DNA of 64,000 bases. Source: an uncultured Sphingomonadales bacterium (GTDB taxonomy: Bacteria; Pseudomonadota; Alphaproteobacteria; Sphingomonadales; Rhodothalassiaceae). A model generated the notes under the pieces. That model saw only the letters and a program-made list of their open reading frames with translations. It had not been told where the DNA came from and ran no database searches. Position 1 is the first letter of the stretch; every line of letters begins with the position of its first letter. Shown piece after piece: positions 37,796-45,046 of the stretch. The stretch covers positions 372,001 to 436,000 of the forward strand of contig CANMND010000003.1 in assembly GCA_947499155.1 (NCBI GenBank), given 5' to 3'. A program made the translations under genes and the position numbers.

Positions 37796-39052
37796 TCACT
37801 GATTCATGGACGTGAAGAAATCTTCGTTGGTTTTTGTTTCTTTCAGCTTGCCAATCAGGAACTCGATGGCATCGGTCGTACCCATTGGTTGAAGAATACG
37901 GCGCAGGACCCAGGTCTTGGCCAACTGGTCCTTGGGGATCAGCAGCTCTTCCTTGCGGGTTCCGGATTTGAGGATATCGATCGCCGGGAAGACACGCTTG
38001 TCAGCGACCTTGCGATCAAGGATCAATTCACTGTTGCCGGTGCCCTTGAACTCTTCAAAGATCACTTCATCCATGCGGGATCCGGTATCAATCAGCGCCG
38101 TGGCAATGATCGAAAGCGATCCGCCCTCTTCAATATTTCGAGCTGCACCAAAAAAGCGCTTTGGCCGTTGCAGGGCATTAGCATCCACACCACCGGTCAG
38201 CACCTTGCCAGAGCTTGGCACCACCGTGTTGTAGGCACGGGCAAGACGAGTGATGGAATCAAGCAAGATCACCACATCTTTTTTGTGTTCGACCAGGCGC
38301 TTGGCCTTTTCGATCACCATTTCAGCTACCTGAACATGCCGTGTTGCCGGTTCATCAAAGGTGGATGACACCACCTCGCCTTTTACCGAGCGCTGCATGT
38401 CGGTCACTTCTTCCGGGCGTTCGTCAATCAGCAAAACGATCAGATAAACTTCCGGGTGATTGCGGGTGATGGCCTTGGCAATATTTTGCAGGATCATCGT
38501 TTTCCCGGTGCGCGGAGGCGCCACGATCAAGGCTCGCTGGCCTTTGCCGATGGGGGCAACCAGGTCGATGATCCGGGGCGACAGGTCCTTGACCGTTGGA
38601 TCAAGAGGATCAAGTGTCAAACGCTCATCAGGGTAAAGCGGCGTCAGATTATCAAAATTGACCTTGTGCTTTGCTCGATCAGGTTCGTCAAAATTGATCA
38701 TGTTCACCTTTAGAAGAGCGAAATATCGTTCGCCATCTTTCGGTGCCCTGATCTGGCCTTCTACCGTATCACCGGTTCGCAGGCCAAAACGCCGGATCTG
38801 ACTCGGACTGACATAAATGTCGTCGGGACCCGCGAGGTAATTGGCCTCGGGTGAGCGCAAAAATCCAAAGCCGTCCTGAAGAATTTCGATGACCCCATCA
38901 CCGGATATCTCATTTCCATGGTCGGCAACGTTTTTGAGAATGGCAAACATCATATCCTGTTTGCGCATCGTTCCTGCGTTTTCGACACCGTGCTCTTCTG
39001 CAAGCGCCAAAAGTTCGCTGGGCGTTTTATTCTTTAAATCTTGTAAATGCAT
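37796..39052 (-). CDS. rho: Transcription termination factor Rho
   Basis: Hexameric RNA helicase. 418 residues. N-terminal helical domain ([20 protein letters not shown]), OSB fold with [13 protein letters not shown] and [19 protein letters not shown] that grips rut RNA, Walker [14 protein letters not shown]-loop [14 protein letters not shown] and R-loop [17 protein letters not shown]. It has no extended N-terminal insertion as in Actinobacteria. Standard alphaproteobacterial site next to hemJ-hemE and the origin. The 205-bp leader may contain an autoregulatory region. Confidence 0.98.
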   Translation of the reverse strand: MHLQDLKNKTPSELLALAEEHGVENAGTMRKQDMMFAILKNVADHGNEISGDGVIEILQDGFGFLRSPEANYLAGPDDIYVSPSQIRRFGLRTGDTVEGQIRAPKDGERYFALLKVNMINFDEPDRAKHKVNFDNLTPLYPDERLTLDPLDPTVKDLSPRIIDLVAPIGKGQRALIVAPPRTGKTMILQNIAKAITRNHPEVYLIVLLIDERPEEVTDMQRSVKGEVVSSTFDEPATRHVQVAEMVIEKAKRLVEHKKDVVILLDSITRLARAYNTVVPSSGKVLTGGVDANALQRPKRFFGAARNIEEGGSLSIIATALIDTGSRMDEVIFEEFKGTGNSELILDRKVADKRVFPAIDILKSGTRKEELLIPKDQLAKTWVLRRILQPMGTTDAIEFLIGKLKETKTNEDFFTSMNQ

Positions 39053-39117
39053 CTATTGAAACTCGAGGCGAGTTCTGAAGGGAGGAGAACGAACGGCAAT
39101 ACAAAAACCAGTATAGA

Positions 39118-39135
39118 GCGTTTACCGCTAAACGC
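39118..39135 (-). promoter_or_regulatory. Hairpin and -10-like element in the rho upstream region
   Basis: GCGTTTA, loop GCGG, TAAACGC (minus strand) forms a perfect 7-bp stem directly followed by TCTATACT, whose TATACT resembles a -10 box about 63 nt upstream of the rho start. A single-mismatch DnaA box (39168-39176, TTATCCACG on the minus strand) lies just upstream. The function is unknown. Confidence 0.35.
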
Positions 39136-39257
39136 AGATCAGTTGTTTGCCAGCACGATCAGGCTATCGTGGATAATGACAATGCGAAAGCACGTCACAC
39201 GGGGCGGACGCTATCAGGTCTGTAATGTCTGTCAAGTAAAATATAAAGCAGGTCGCT

Positions 39258-39689
39258 TTAAAACGGCTTCACAATTACCAGAATAACTATAGCGATTGTT
39301 GCAACTGTTGGCACTTCATTGATCAGGCGGTAAAATCGCGATGAATGCCTGTTTTCACCCCGAACAAACGCCTTTCGCCATCTGGCAAAATAACCGTGGA
39401 GTACTGACAGGCCAACAACCAGCAACAGCTTTAGATGAAGCCAACCCTCTGAAAATCCATAGGAATAAGCAAGAGACAGACCAAGGATCCAGGTAACGAT
39501 CATGGCCGGATTAATGATGATCCGCAATAAACGCCGTTCACGCTCTATCCACAAACGATCTTCATCAGATCCAGGCTGTGCATCCACATGATAGGCAAAA
39601 TAGCGCGGCAGCATAAACATGCCGGCCATCCAGAAAATAACGGCAATCAGGTGAAAGGCTTTCACCCAAAGATAAAGCGATCCATCCAT
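39258..39689 (-). CDS. hemJ: Protoporphyrinogen IX oxidase HemJ
   Basis: Inner-membrane enzyme of late heme synthesis (UPF0093/HemJ type). 143 residues with four membrane helices. Conserved His in WVKAFHLIAVIFWMAGMFMLPR near residue 12 and the RRLLRIIINPAMI segment are the family marks; the C-terminus has SSRFYRLINEVPTVATIAIVI. In the usual position between rho and hemE; hemE ends 65 bp upstream on the same strand, so one heme-synthesis transcript is likely. Confidence 0.95.
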   Translation of the reverse strand: MDGSLYLWVKAFHLIAVIFWMAGMFMLPRYFAYHVDAQPGSDEDRLWIERERRLLRIIINPAMIVTWILGLSLAYSYGFSEGWLHLKLLLVVGLSVLHGYFARWRKAFVRGENRHSSRFYRLINEVPTVATIAIVILVIVKPF

Positions 39690-39754
39690 AAACCGTAAGT
39701 CCCCGATCTGTCCCCGCCTGTATTTACAGGGCCGACTTTATTTGGTGCTTATTA

Positions 39755-40822
39755 TCAAGCCGGCGTATCCTGCCAGTCATGAAGCCGCCCTACAAGGGCT
39801 TCCACATGGGCAACCGGTGTTTCAGGAACAAAGCCATGGCCAAGATTAAATATATGCGGCCTGGAATGAAAGCTGGTGAGAATGCGCGCCATCTCCCGCT
39901 CCATCATCGGGCCACCGGCAACAACCATTTGCGGGTCAAGATTGCCCTGAGTTGGAAAATTGCGCGGCAATGTCTCATCTGCATAGGTAAGGCACATGCC
40001 GGTATCCAGGGACACTGCATCCACACCTGTTTCAGCCACATAACGCCCTAGCAGGGGGCCAGCACCCCGAGGAAACCCGATAATCGGGATATGGGGAGCA
40101 GCCTCCTTTACACGCGTCACCAGGCGGCTTGTTGGCGCAATGACCAGATCTGTGAACATCGGCTCGGGCAAATTCCCGGCCCAACTATCGAAAATCTGCA
40201 GGACATCAGCGCCCGCTTTTACCTGCTCCAGCAGATAGGCAACAGTTGCATCCTCCAAAAGTGCCAAAAGCTGTCCAAAGCCCTCCGGATCACCATAGGC
40301 CCAGCGCTTGGCAGCCCTTTGATCATCGCCACCACGTCCGGCCACCATGTAGCTGGCCACCGTCCAAAGACCACCGGAAAAGCCAATCAGCGCCACATGA
40401 GGCGGCATGTCAGCTTTTACCTGGCGCACGGTTTCATAAACAGGACCTGCAATTTTATGGAGTTGGTCAAGGGACAGGCGTGACAGGTCCGATGTTTTTG
40501 TGATCGGGTCCAGAACCGGCCCTTCCCCATGTTTGAAATCAAGTGTCTGACCAAGGGCATGAGGCACAATTAAAATATCGGAAAACAGGATTGCTCCGTC
40601 TGTGCCAAAGCGTTTCACCGGCTGAAGCGTCACTTCTGCGGCCATCTCAGGCGCATAAACCAGGTCCAGAAAGGACCCGGCCCTGGCGCGCATTTCCCGG
40701 TATTCCGACAAATAGCGTCCGGCCTGTCGCATAAACCAGAAAGGCGGCCGTTTTGGCTTTTTACCGCTAAGAACGGTGAGCATAGGTTTTTCAGGTGCGG
40801 TCGAGGACATGACGGTATTCAC
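39755..40822 (-). CDS. hemE: Uroporphyrinogen decarboxylase
   Basis: Converts uroporphyrinogen III to coproporphyrinogen III. 355 residues. Motifs PPFWFMRQAGRYLSEYRE with substrate-binding Arg, FGTDGAILFSDILIVPHALG with the catalytic Asp, GFSGGLWTVASYMVAGRGG, and FNLGHGFVPETPVAHV. The start is a GTG at 40822 because GGAG (40828-40831) lies 5 nt upstream; the ATG at 40810 is too far from it. It is the first leftward gene from the likely replication origin, whose left edge contains its promoter. Confidence 0.97.
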   Translation of the reverse strand: MNTVMSSTAPEKPMLTVLSGKKPKRPPFWFMRQAGRYLSEYREMRARAGSFLDLVYAPEMAAEVTLQPVKRFGTDGAILFSDILIVPHALGQTLDFKHGEGPVLDPITKTSDLSRLSLDQLHKIAGPVYETVRQVKADMPPHVALIGFSGGLWTVASYMVAGRGGDDQRAAKRWAYGDPEGFGQLLALLEDATVAYLLEQVKAGADVLQIFDSWAGNLPEPMFTDLVIAPTSRLVTRVKEAAPHIPIIGFPRGAGPLLGRYVAETGVDAVSLDTGMCLTYADETLPRNFPTQGNLDPQMVVAGGPMMEREMARILTSFHSRPHIFNLGHGFVPETPVAHVEALVGRLHDWQDTPA

Positions 40823-40834
40823 ATAGGCTCCATT

Positions 40835-40843
40835 TTTTACACA
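40835..40843 (+). promoter_or_regulatory. Weak DnaA box TTTTACACA in oriC
   Basis: Fits the relaxed TTNTNCACA pattern, near the hemE start. It may also serve hemE control. Confidence 0.4.
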
Positions 40844-40846
40844 AGG

Positions 40847-40884
40847 CCACTACTACTAATATCTATAGATATAATAGGTAGTGG
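40847..40884. repeat. 38-bp imperfect palindrome with TAG-type triplets in oriC
   Basis: Centred at 40865/40866. The core ATATCTATAGATAT (40859-40872) is a perfect palindrome and the outer arms CCACTAC (40847-40853) and GTAGTGG (40878-40884) match perfectly, with an imperfect zone between. Both arms carry triplets reading TAG or TGG toward a DnaA box at 40899, like DnaA-trio elements that DnaA uses to open the duplex. Confidence 0.6.
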
Positions 40885-40898
40885 TGGTAGTGAATCCC

Positions 40899-40907
40899 TG
40901 TGGATAG
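40899..40907 (-). promoter_or_regulatory. DnaA box CTATCCACA (minus strand) in oriC
   Basis: One mismatch from TTATCCACA, 15 bp to the right of the triplet-bearing palindrome. Confidence 0.65.
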
Positions 40908-40920
40908 CGGTGATAAAAAG

Positions 40921-40929
40921 TTTTCCACA
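40921..40929 (+). promoter_or_regulatory. DnaA box TTTTCCACA in oriC
   Basis: One mismatch from the consensus, two helical turns from the box at 40899 and on the opposite strand. Confidence 0.65.
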
Positions 40930-41076
40930 GACTCATCACCATATTGCACATATTTGTCATTAATGTGCGATGGTCGAATGTCACATGGGGCAATCACCGG
41001 ATTTGTGAGGATTCATCAGACCTTGTCCTGTGTGTTTTATACTGATGATCATGTGTTCCTGCGCTTTATAGCGATT

Positions 41077-41085
41077 TTATCCACA
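41077..41085 (+). promoter_or_regulatory. Perfect DnaA box TTATCCACA in oriC
   Basis: Exact consensus, within an AT-rich stretch (ATAGCGATTTTATCCACAATACC). Confidence 0.85.
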
Positions 41086-41185
41086 ATACCAAATATGCTT
41101 TAAAAACTGGAAGAGATCCGGGAGAAAAGCTAATGCATTGGGGGTGGGACGGATTATAGTCTCACTATCCGTTTTTGTTATAAAG

Positions 41186-41194
41186 TTATCCACA
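41186..41194 (+). promoter_or_regulatory. Perfect DnaA box TTATCCACA adjoining the ppsR start
   Basis: Exact consensus, ending 5 nt before the ppsR ATG. Its CAGGG also overlaps the ribosome-binding region, so DnaA occupancy could affect ppsR expression. Confidence 0.85.
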
Positions 41195-41199
41195 GGGTG

Positions 41200-42057
41200 A
41201 TGCAGATGCCGCGATCCAGTTCTGACCCGCAGCTTTTCCACCTCCATCTGGTTTCAGACTCCACGGGTGAAACCCTTGAAGCCATGACCAAGGCGGCACT
41301 TGTCCAGTTTGAAAATGTCCGGGCAGAAAAGCATTTATGGCCGATGGTCAGAACGCCAAGGCAAATGAAAAAAATCATGGAGTTTATCGAAGAGCGGCCC
41401 GGACTTGTCATGTACACCCTTGTCAATGAGGATATTCGGCGCGAGTTGACACTAAGCTGTTCCCAACTTGAAATACCCCATGTGTCGGTCCTTGATCCGG
41501 TGATCAGTTCTCTGGCGGAATATCTGGGTGTCCGGTCACGGGGTTTGCCTGGTCGTCAGCATGAAATGGATGCTCATTATTTCGACCGGATTGATGCTCT
41601 TCATTTTACCATGGCCCATGATGATGGCCAATTACCCCACGAAATGGGCCAGGCCGATGTCATTCTTGTTGGCGTATCCCGTACGTCCAAAACTCCGACA
41701 AGCATTTATCTTGCAAATAAAGGGCTGAAAACCGCCAATATTCCCTTTGTTCCTGGAACGCCCTTACCAAAAGAGCTTGAGGGGCCTTTGGATGCGCTGG
41801 TGGTTGGATTGACCGCGAGCCCCGATCGGCTTGTGGATATAAGAACCAATCGTTTGCGATCAATCCGGCAGTCATCCACGACAACTTATGTGCAGATGGA
41901 ATCCGTGCGTGAAGAGGTGCAGGCCTGTCGCCGGCTTTGCACCGAACGCAATTGGCCTGTGATTGATGTGACGCGCCGGTCCATTGAGGAAACCGCTGCC
42001 GCCATTTTAAAGTATTATGGTGCAAGGGAGGCAAAAAAAGCCCATGCCGCGGACTGA
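41200..42057 (+). CDS. ppsR: Pyruvate, phosphate dikinase regulatory protein / kinase-pyrophosphorylase (DUF299)
   Basis: Bifunctional ADP-dependent kinase and Pi-dependent pyrophosphorylase that switches PEP synthase or PPDK off and on; known as RP001 in Rickettsia. 285 residues. N-terminal FHLHLVSDSTGETLE, P-loop-like GVSRTSKTPTSIYLANKG, then ANIPFVPGTPLP and GLTASPDRLVDIRTNR. No PEP synthase or PPDK gene is in the window. First rightward gene from oriC. It overlaps maf by 14 nt. Confidence 0.95.
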   Translation: MQMPRSSSDPQLFHLHLVSDSTGETLEAMTKAALVQFENVRAEKHLWPMVRTPRQMKKIMEFIEERPGLVMYTLVNEDIRRELTLSCSQLEIPHVSVLDPVISSLAEYLGVRSRGLPGRQHEMDAHYFDRIDALHFTMAHDDGQLPHEMGQADVILVGVSRTSKTPTSIYLANKGLKTANIPFVPGTPLPKELEGPLDALVVGLTASPDRLVDIRTNRLRSIRQSSTTTYVQMESVREEVQACRRLCTERNWPVIDVTRRSIEETAAAILKYYGAREAKKAHAAD

Positions 42058-42652
42058 ACAGACTTTAATTCTCGCATCAAAAAGCCCGGTCCGGCATGAG
42101 ATATTGTTGGAAGCAGGCATTCTGCACGAAATCATGGCAAGTGAAATTGACGAAGACGCCATCAAAACGCATCTGGCGGACCGGGGACTGAAGCCGAACA
42201 ATTTTGCCGCCCATCTGGCTTTCGCAAAAGCGGATAAAGTCTCACGCAATGTCCCGGATGCACTCGTACTGGGGGCCGATCAGACTTTGATTTTCAATGA
42301 CGAGATTTATTCAAAGCCAAAAACAGTTGCTGATGCAAAAGCGCGTCTAAAAGACATGAGAGGCCGCTGGCATCATCTGCAAACCGCGGCCTGCCTATTA
42401 AAAGACGGGCGGGTATTGTGGCAGGTGACAGCAAAGGCCGACCTTAAAATGCGCAGCTTTAGTGACGATTTTCTCGACAGCTATCTTGAAAGCACAAAGG
42501 ATACCGTGTGTGAAACTGTGGGTGGTTACCGCATTGAAGATAAAGGACTACAGCTATTTGAGCGCATTGAGGGTGACCATTACACCATCTTGGGACTTCC
42601 GCTTTTGTCCTTGATTCACGCCTTGCAGGATTGGGACTATCTGACATCATGA
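42044..42652 (+). CDS. maf: Maf family nucleotide pyrophosphatase
   Basis: Septum-formation inhibitor family; hydrolyses modified or canonical pyrimidine/5-methyl-UTP nucleotides. 202 residues from the ATG at 42044. Motifs ILASKSPVRHEILLEAGI, LVLGADQTLIF with the catalytic Asp, and GGYRIEDKGLQLFERIEGDHYTILGLPL. The common (S/R)RxxLL pattern and the GADQT loop are intact. Upstream GGGAGG is 12 nt from the start. Overlaps ppsR and, by 4 nt, aroE. Confidence 0.92.
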   Translation: MPRTEQTLILASKSPVRHEILLEAGILHEIMASEIDEDAIKTHLADRGLKPNNFAAHLAFAKADKVSRNVPDALVLGADQTLIFNDEIYSKPKTVADAKARLKDMRGRWHHLQTAACLLKDGRVLWQVTAKADLKMRSFSDDFLDSYLESTKDTVCETVGGYRIEDKGLQLFERIEGDHYTILGLPLLSLIHALQDWDYLTS

Positions 42653-43524
42653 AAATGGTTATTTCTGAAAAATCGCCCATTCTGGCTGGCGTTATGGGCT
42701 GGCCAGTATCCCAGTCATTATCCCCTGTCCTTCATCGCTATTGGCTGAAACAATTGGGCCTGAACGGTGATTATGTGCCGCTGGCTGTACGGCCACAAAA
42801 TCTTGAACAGGCCATACGCGGACTTTATGCCCTTGGCTTTTCCGGTGTGAATGTCACCATTCCCCATAAGGAAACAGCGGCACGAATTGTAGACCGTCTT
42901 CATCCGCTGGCGCGGCGGATCGGGGCTGCCAATCTGATTGTAGTGGACGAAAAAGGACGGCTTGAAGGCCGGAATACGGACGCCTATGGCTGCCTTGCCT
43001 GGCTTGACCATTGCGCACCTGCCTGGCGTACGGGCACCACAAGCGCTCTTGTTCTGGGTGCAGGCGGTGCAGCCAGAGCGGTTGCCATTGCCTTGCTTGA
43101 TGCCGGAATTTCAAGACTTTATATCGTCAATCGGACCAAAGAGCGCGCAGATGTTTTGGCCCAATCCCTTGATGATAAGCGCGTATTGGCCGCGGGATGG
43201 CAGGAACGATCGGCAATCCTGAAAGAGACAACGCTGTTAATTAATTCTACGTCTCTTGGCATGGCAGGTCAGGCGCCCCTTGATATCGCCCTTTCCCTCA
43301 TGCAGCCCGGCTCCGTGGTTTATGATATCGTTTATAAGCCGCTTCAAACGGATTTGTTGCAAGAGGCGCAAAGGCGTGGACTGGTAGCAGTGGATGGCCT
43401 TGGGATGCTGATCTATCAGGCGGTGCCATCATTTGAAGCCTTTTATGGAGCAACCCCAGTAGTTGATGATGACCTGCATAGCTATCTTTCAGGCATTTTA
43501 ACGGGAGAGCATGACAAGGCATGA
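42649..43524 (+). CDS. aroE: Shikimate dehydrogenase
   Basis: NADPH-dependent step of the shikimate pathway. 291 residues from the ATG inside the maf stop codon (ATGA). N-terminal substrate motif GWPVSQSLSPVLHRYWL, catalytic Lys in GVNVTIPHKETA, catalytic Asp in NTDAYG, NADP-binding GAGGAARAVAIALLDAG and NRTKERA. ATGA overlap with coaE downstream, so ppsR-maf-aroE-coaE form a translationally coupled operon. Confidence 0.96.
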   Translation: MKMVISEKSPILAGVMGWPVSQSLSPVLHRYWLKQLGLNGDYVPLAVRPQNLEQAIRGLYALGFSGVNVTIPHKETAARIVDRLHPLARRIGAANLIVVDEKGRLEGRNTDAYGCLAWLDHCAPAWRTGTTSALVLGAGGAARAVAIALLDAGISRLYIVNRTKERADVLAQSLDDKRVLAAGWQERSAILKETTLLINSTSLGMAGQAPLDIALSLMQPGSVVYDIVYKPLQTDLLQEAQRRGLVAVDGLGMLIYQAVPSFEAFYGATPVVDDDLHSYLSGILTGEHDKA

Positions 43525-44147
43525 TCATTCTTGGCGTTACAGGCTCTATCGCCATGGGGAAAAGTGAGGCAGCCCGCATGCTGCGCCGGTTTGGTGTTCC
43601 AGTTTTTGATTCCGACCAGGCGGTTCATAATCTGATGGCGAAAGGCGGTGCTGCTGTTGATCGGGTGGAGGCAGCCTTTCCCGGTGTGGTTAGTGAAGGT
43701 GCCGTAGACCGCAGTATGCTTGGTGCGCGGGTTTATGGTGACAAGGCCGCCCTGAAGAATCTTGAGGGGATACTGCATCCCATGGTCAGGCGGGCGCAGG
43801 CCCGGTTTCTGGCTGATGCCGATGATAAAAATATGACTCTGGCGGCTCTTGATATTCCACTGCTTTATGAAACAGGCGGCGAGGATTTTGTGGATTTTGT
43901 TGCAGTTGTGTCTGCCCCCCATGCGGTTCAAAAAGCCCGCGCTTTAGCAAGGCCAGGGATGACAGAAGAACGGCTTCAGCATATTTTGCAGCAGCAGATG
44001 CCAGATGCGGAAAAACGCGCCCGTGCAGATTATATTTTGCCATCGGGAGACGGAAAGAGGCCGATGCTGCGGGCTATTGCTGCCATGTTGCGCGATCTGG
44101 GGACAAAAAAGGGGTCGGTCTGGTCACCGAACTGGCCGAATAGCTGA
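43521..44147 (+). CDS. coaE: Dephospho-CoA kinase
   Basis: Final step of coenzyme A synthesis. 208 residues. P-loop GVTGSIAMGKSEAARMLRRFG, VFDSDQAVHNLM with the catalytic Asp, LDIPLLYETGGEDFVD, and a lid region (RQ... type) QKARALARPGMTEERLQHILQQQMP. Note the A-loop usually reads GSGKS; here it is IAMGKS, still a valid Walker A. Overlaps aroE by 4 nt; dnaQ follows at 27 nt. Confidence 0.95.
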   Translation: MIILGVTGSIAMGKSEAARMLRRFGVPVFDSDQAVHNLMAKGGAAVDRVEAAFPGVVSEGAVDRSMLGARVYGDKAALKNLEGILHPMVRRAQARFLADADDKNMTLAALDIPLLYETGGEDFVDFVAVVSAPHAVQKARALARPGMTEERLQHILQQQMPDAEKRARADYILPSGDGKRPMLRAIAAMLRDLGTKKGSVWSPNWPNS

Positions 44148-44174
44148 TGTGGACTGCCGGGAGCGAGAATTCTC

Positions 44175-44873
44175 ATGCGTGAAATTGTTTTTGATACGGA
44201 AACCACCGGTTTTGATCCGGAAAAAGGCGACCGCCTCGTCCAGATTGGTGCGGTAGAGCTGATAGATTTTCTGCCGACGGGACGGGAATATATGACTTTG
44301 GTCAACCCGGAAAGACCTATGGATCCGGGGGCAGAGGCCATCCACGGTATTTCAGATGCCATGCTGGAGGGGCAGCCGACCTTTGGGTTGATTATTGATG
44401 AATTTCTGGAGTTTGTCGGCGATGCGCCTTTGGTTGCGCATAATGCTGAATTTGATATGAAGTTCCTGAACTTTGAGCTGCGAAAAATTTCCCGGCCCCC
44501 TCTTCCAGCAAACCGCTTTATTGATACCTTGCAGATTGCCCGGGACCTGTTTCCGGGCCAAAGACTGTCCCTTGATGCGTTGTGCCGCCGGTTCGGCATC
44601 GACAATTCCATGCGTGAGCGCCATGACGCCTTGCTGGATTGTCAGATTCTGGCAGAAGTTTATCTGGAATTGCGTGGGGGCCGACAGCACGGACTTGGAT
44701 TTCGGGCAGGTGCAGGCACGGATGCAGGTGATGGTCAGACCAACAATTCACGTGCTTCCCTGCCTAATATCCGCCCTCGCCACGAGCCACGACCCCATCG
44801 GCCAAGTGATGCGGAATTAAAAGCACATCAGGACTTTCTTTCCCAAATCAAAGGCGCAATCTGGTCCGGCTGA
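44175..44873 (+). CDS. dnaQ: DNA polymerase III epsilon subunit (proofreading exonuclease)
   Basis: 3'-5' proofreading nuclease of the replicase. 232 residues. Exo I IVFDTETTGFDPEKGDRL with catalytic Asp-Glu, Exo II VAHNAEFDMKFL, Exo III ERHDALLDCQILAEVYLEL. The C-terminal Pro/Arg-rich tail ends in FLSQIKGAIWSG and probably carries the clamp- and alpha-binding part. Placed directly after coaE, as is usual in alphaproteobacteria. The 173-bp gap to cysG contains no obvious feature. Confidence 0.95.
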   Translation: MREIVFDTETTGFDPEKGDRLVQIGAVELIDFLPTGREYMTLVNPERPMDPGAEAIHGISDAMLEGQPTFGLIIDEFLEFVGDAPLVAHNAEFDMKFLNFELRKISRPPLPANRFIDTLQIARDLFPGQRLSLDALCRRFGIDNSMRERHDALLDCQILAEVYLELRGGRQHGLGFRAGAGTDAGDGQTNNSRASLPNIRPRHEPRPHRPSDAELKAHQDFLSQIKGAIWSG

Positions 44874-45046
44874 TTGGCAAGGTCCAGGGCATTTCAAGAA
44901 CTGTTACACGACCTTCATCAAATTTTTCTTCGTACCGGCACAAGAATTCATCGTTTGCTCTCAAGCACTCAGAGCCATAGCTCTAAAACAGTGGCCAGAC
45001 CGTCTTAACAGGGTTTTGGCGATGGTTTTTGGTAAAGGCTATATTG

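Larger units (their letters stand above)
40823..41199. other. oriC: Likely chromosomal replication origin (oriC) between hemE and ppsR
   Basis: 377 bp, AT-richer than the genes around it, with no credible gene. Perfect DnaA boxes TTATCCACA at 41077-41085 and 41186-41194. Near boxes: TGTGGATAG at 40899-40907, TTTTCCACA at 40921-40929, TTTTACACA at 40835-40843. Three GANTC sites (40892, 40930, 41010), the CcrM methylation target, are clustered. No TTAA-N7-TTAA CtrA motif is evident. The hemE/ppsR (RP001) junction is the known origin in Caulobacter and Rickettsia. Genes on both sides point away and parS sites lie 3-10 kb to the left, all consistent with an origin. Confidence 0.9.

Noticed and set aside
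39047..39286. 79-codon plus-strand frame in the rho upstream region
   Set aside because: Antisense to the rho leader and to the hemJ 3' end; no motif and composition unlike its neighbours.
40900..41103. 67-codon frame in the hemE-ppsR gap
   Set aside because: Low-complexity translation, runs through DnaA boxes, no ribosome site; the region is better explained as oriC.
40823..41199. CtrA sites (TTAA-N7-TTAA) in the origin
   Set aside because: Several TTAA words occur but none has the second half at the right distance.
44874..45046. Riboswitch upstream of the cysG operon
   Set aside because: The 173-bp gap shows no recognisable SAM or cobalamin riboswitch core and no strong terminator hairpin.
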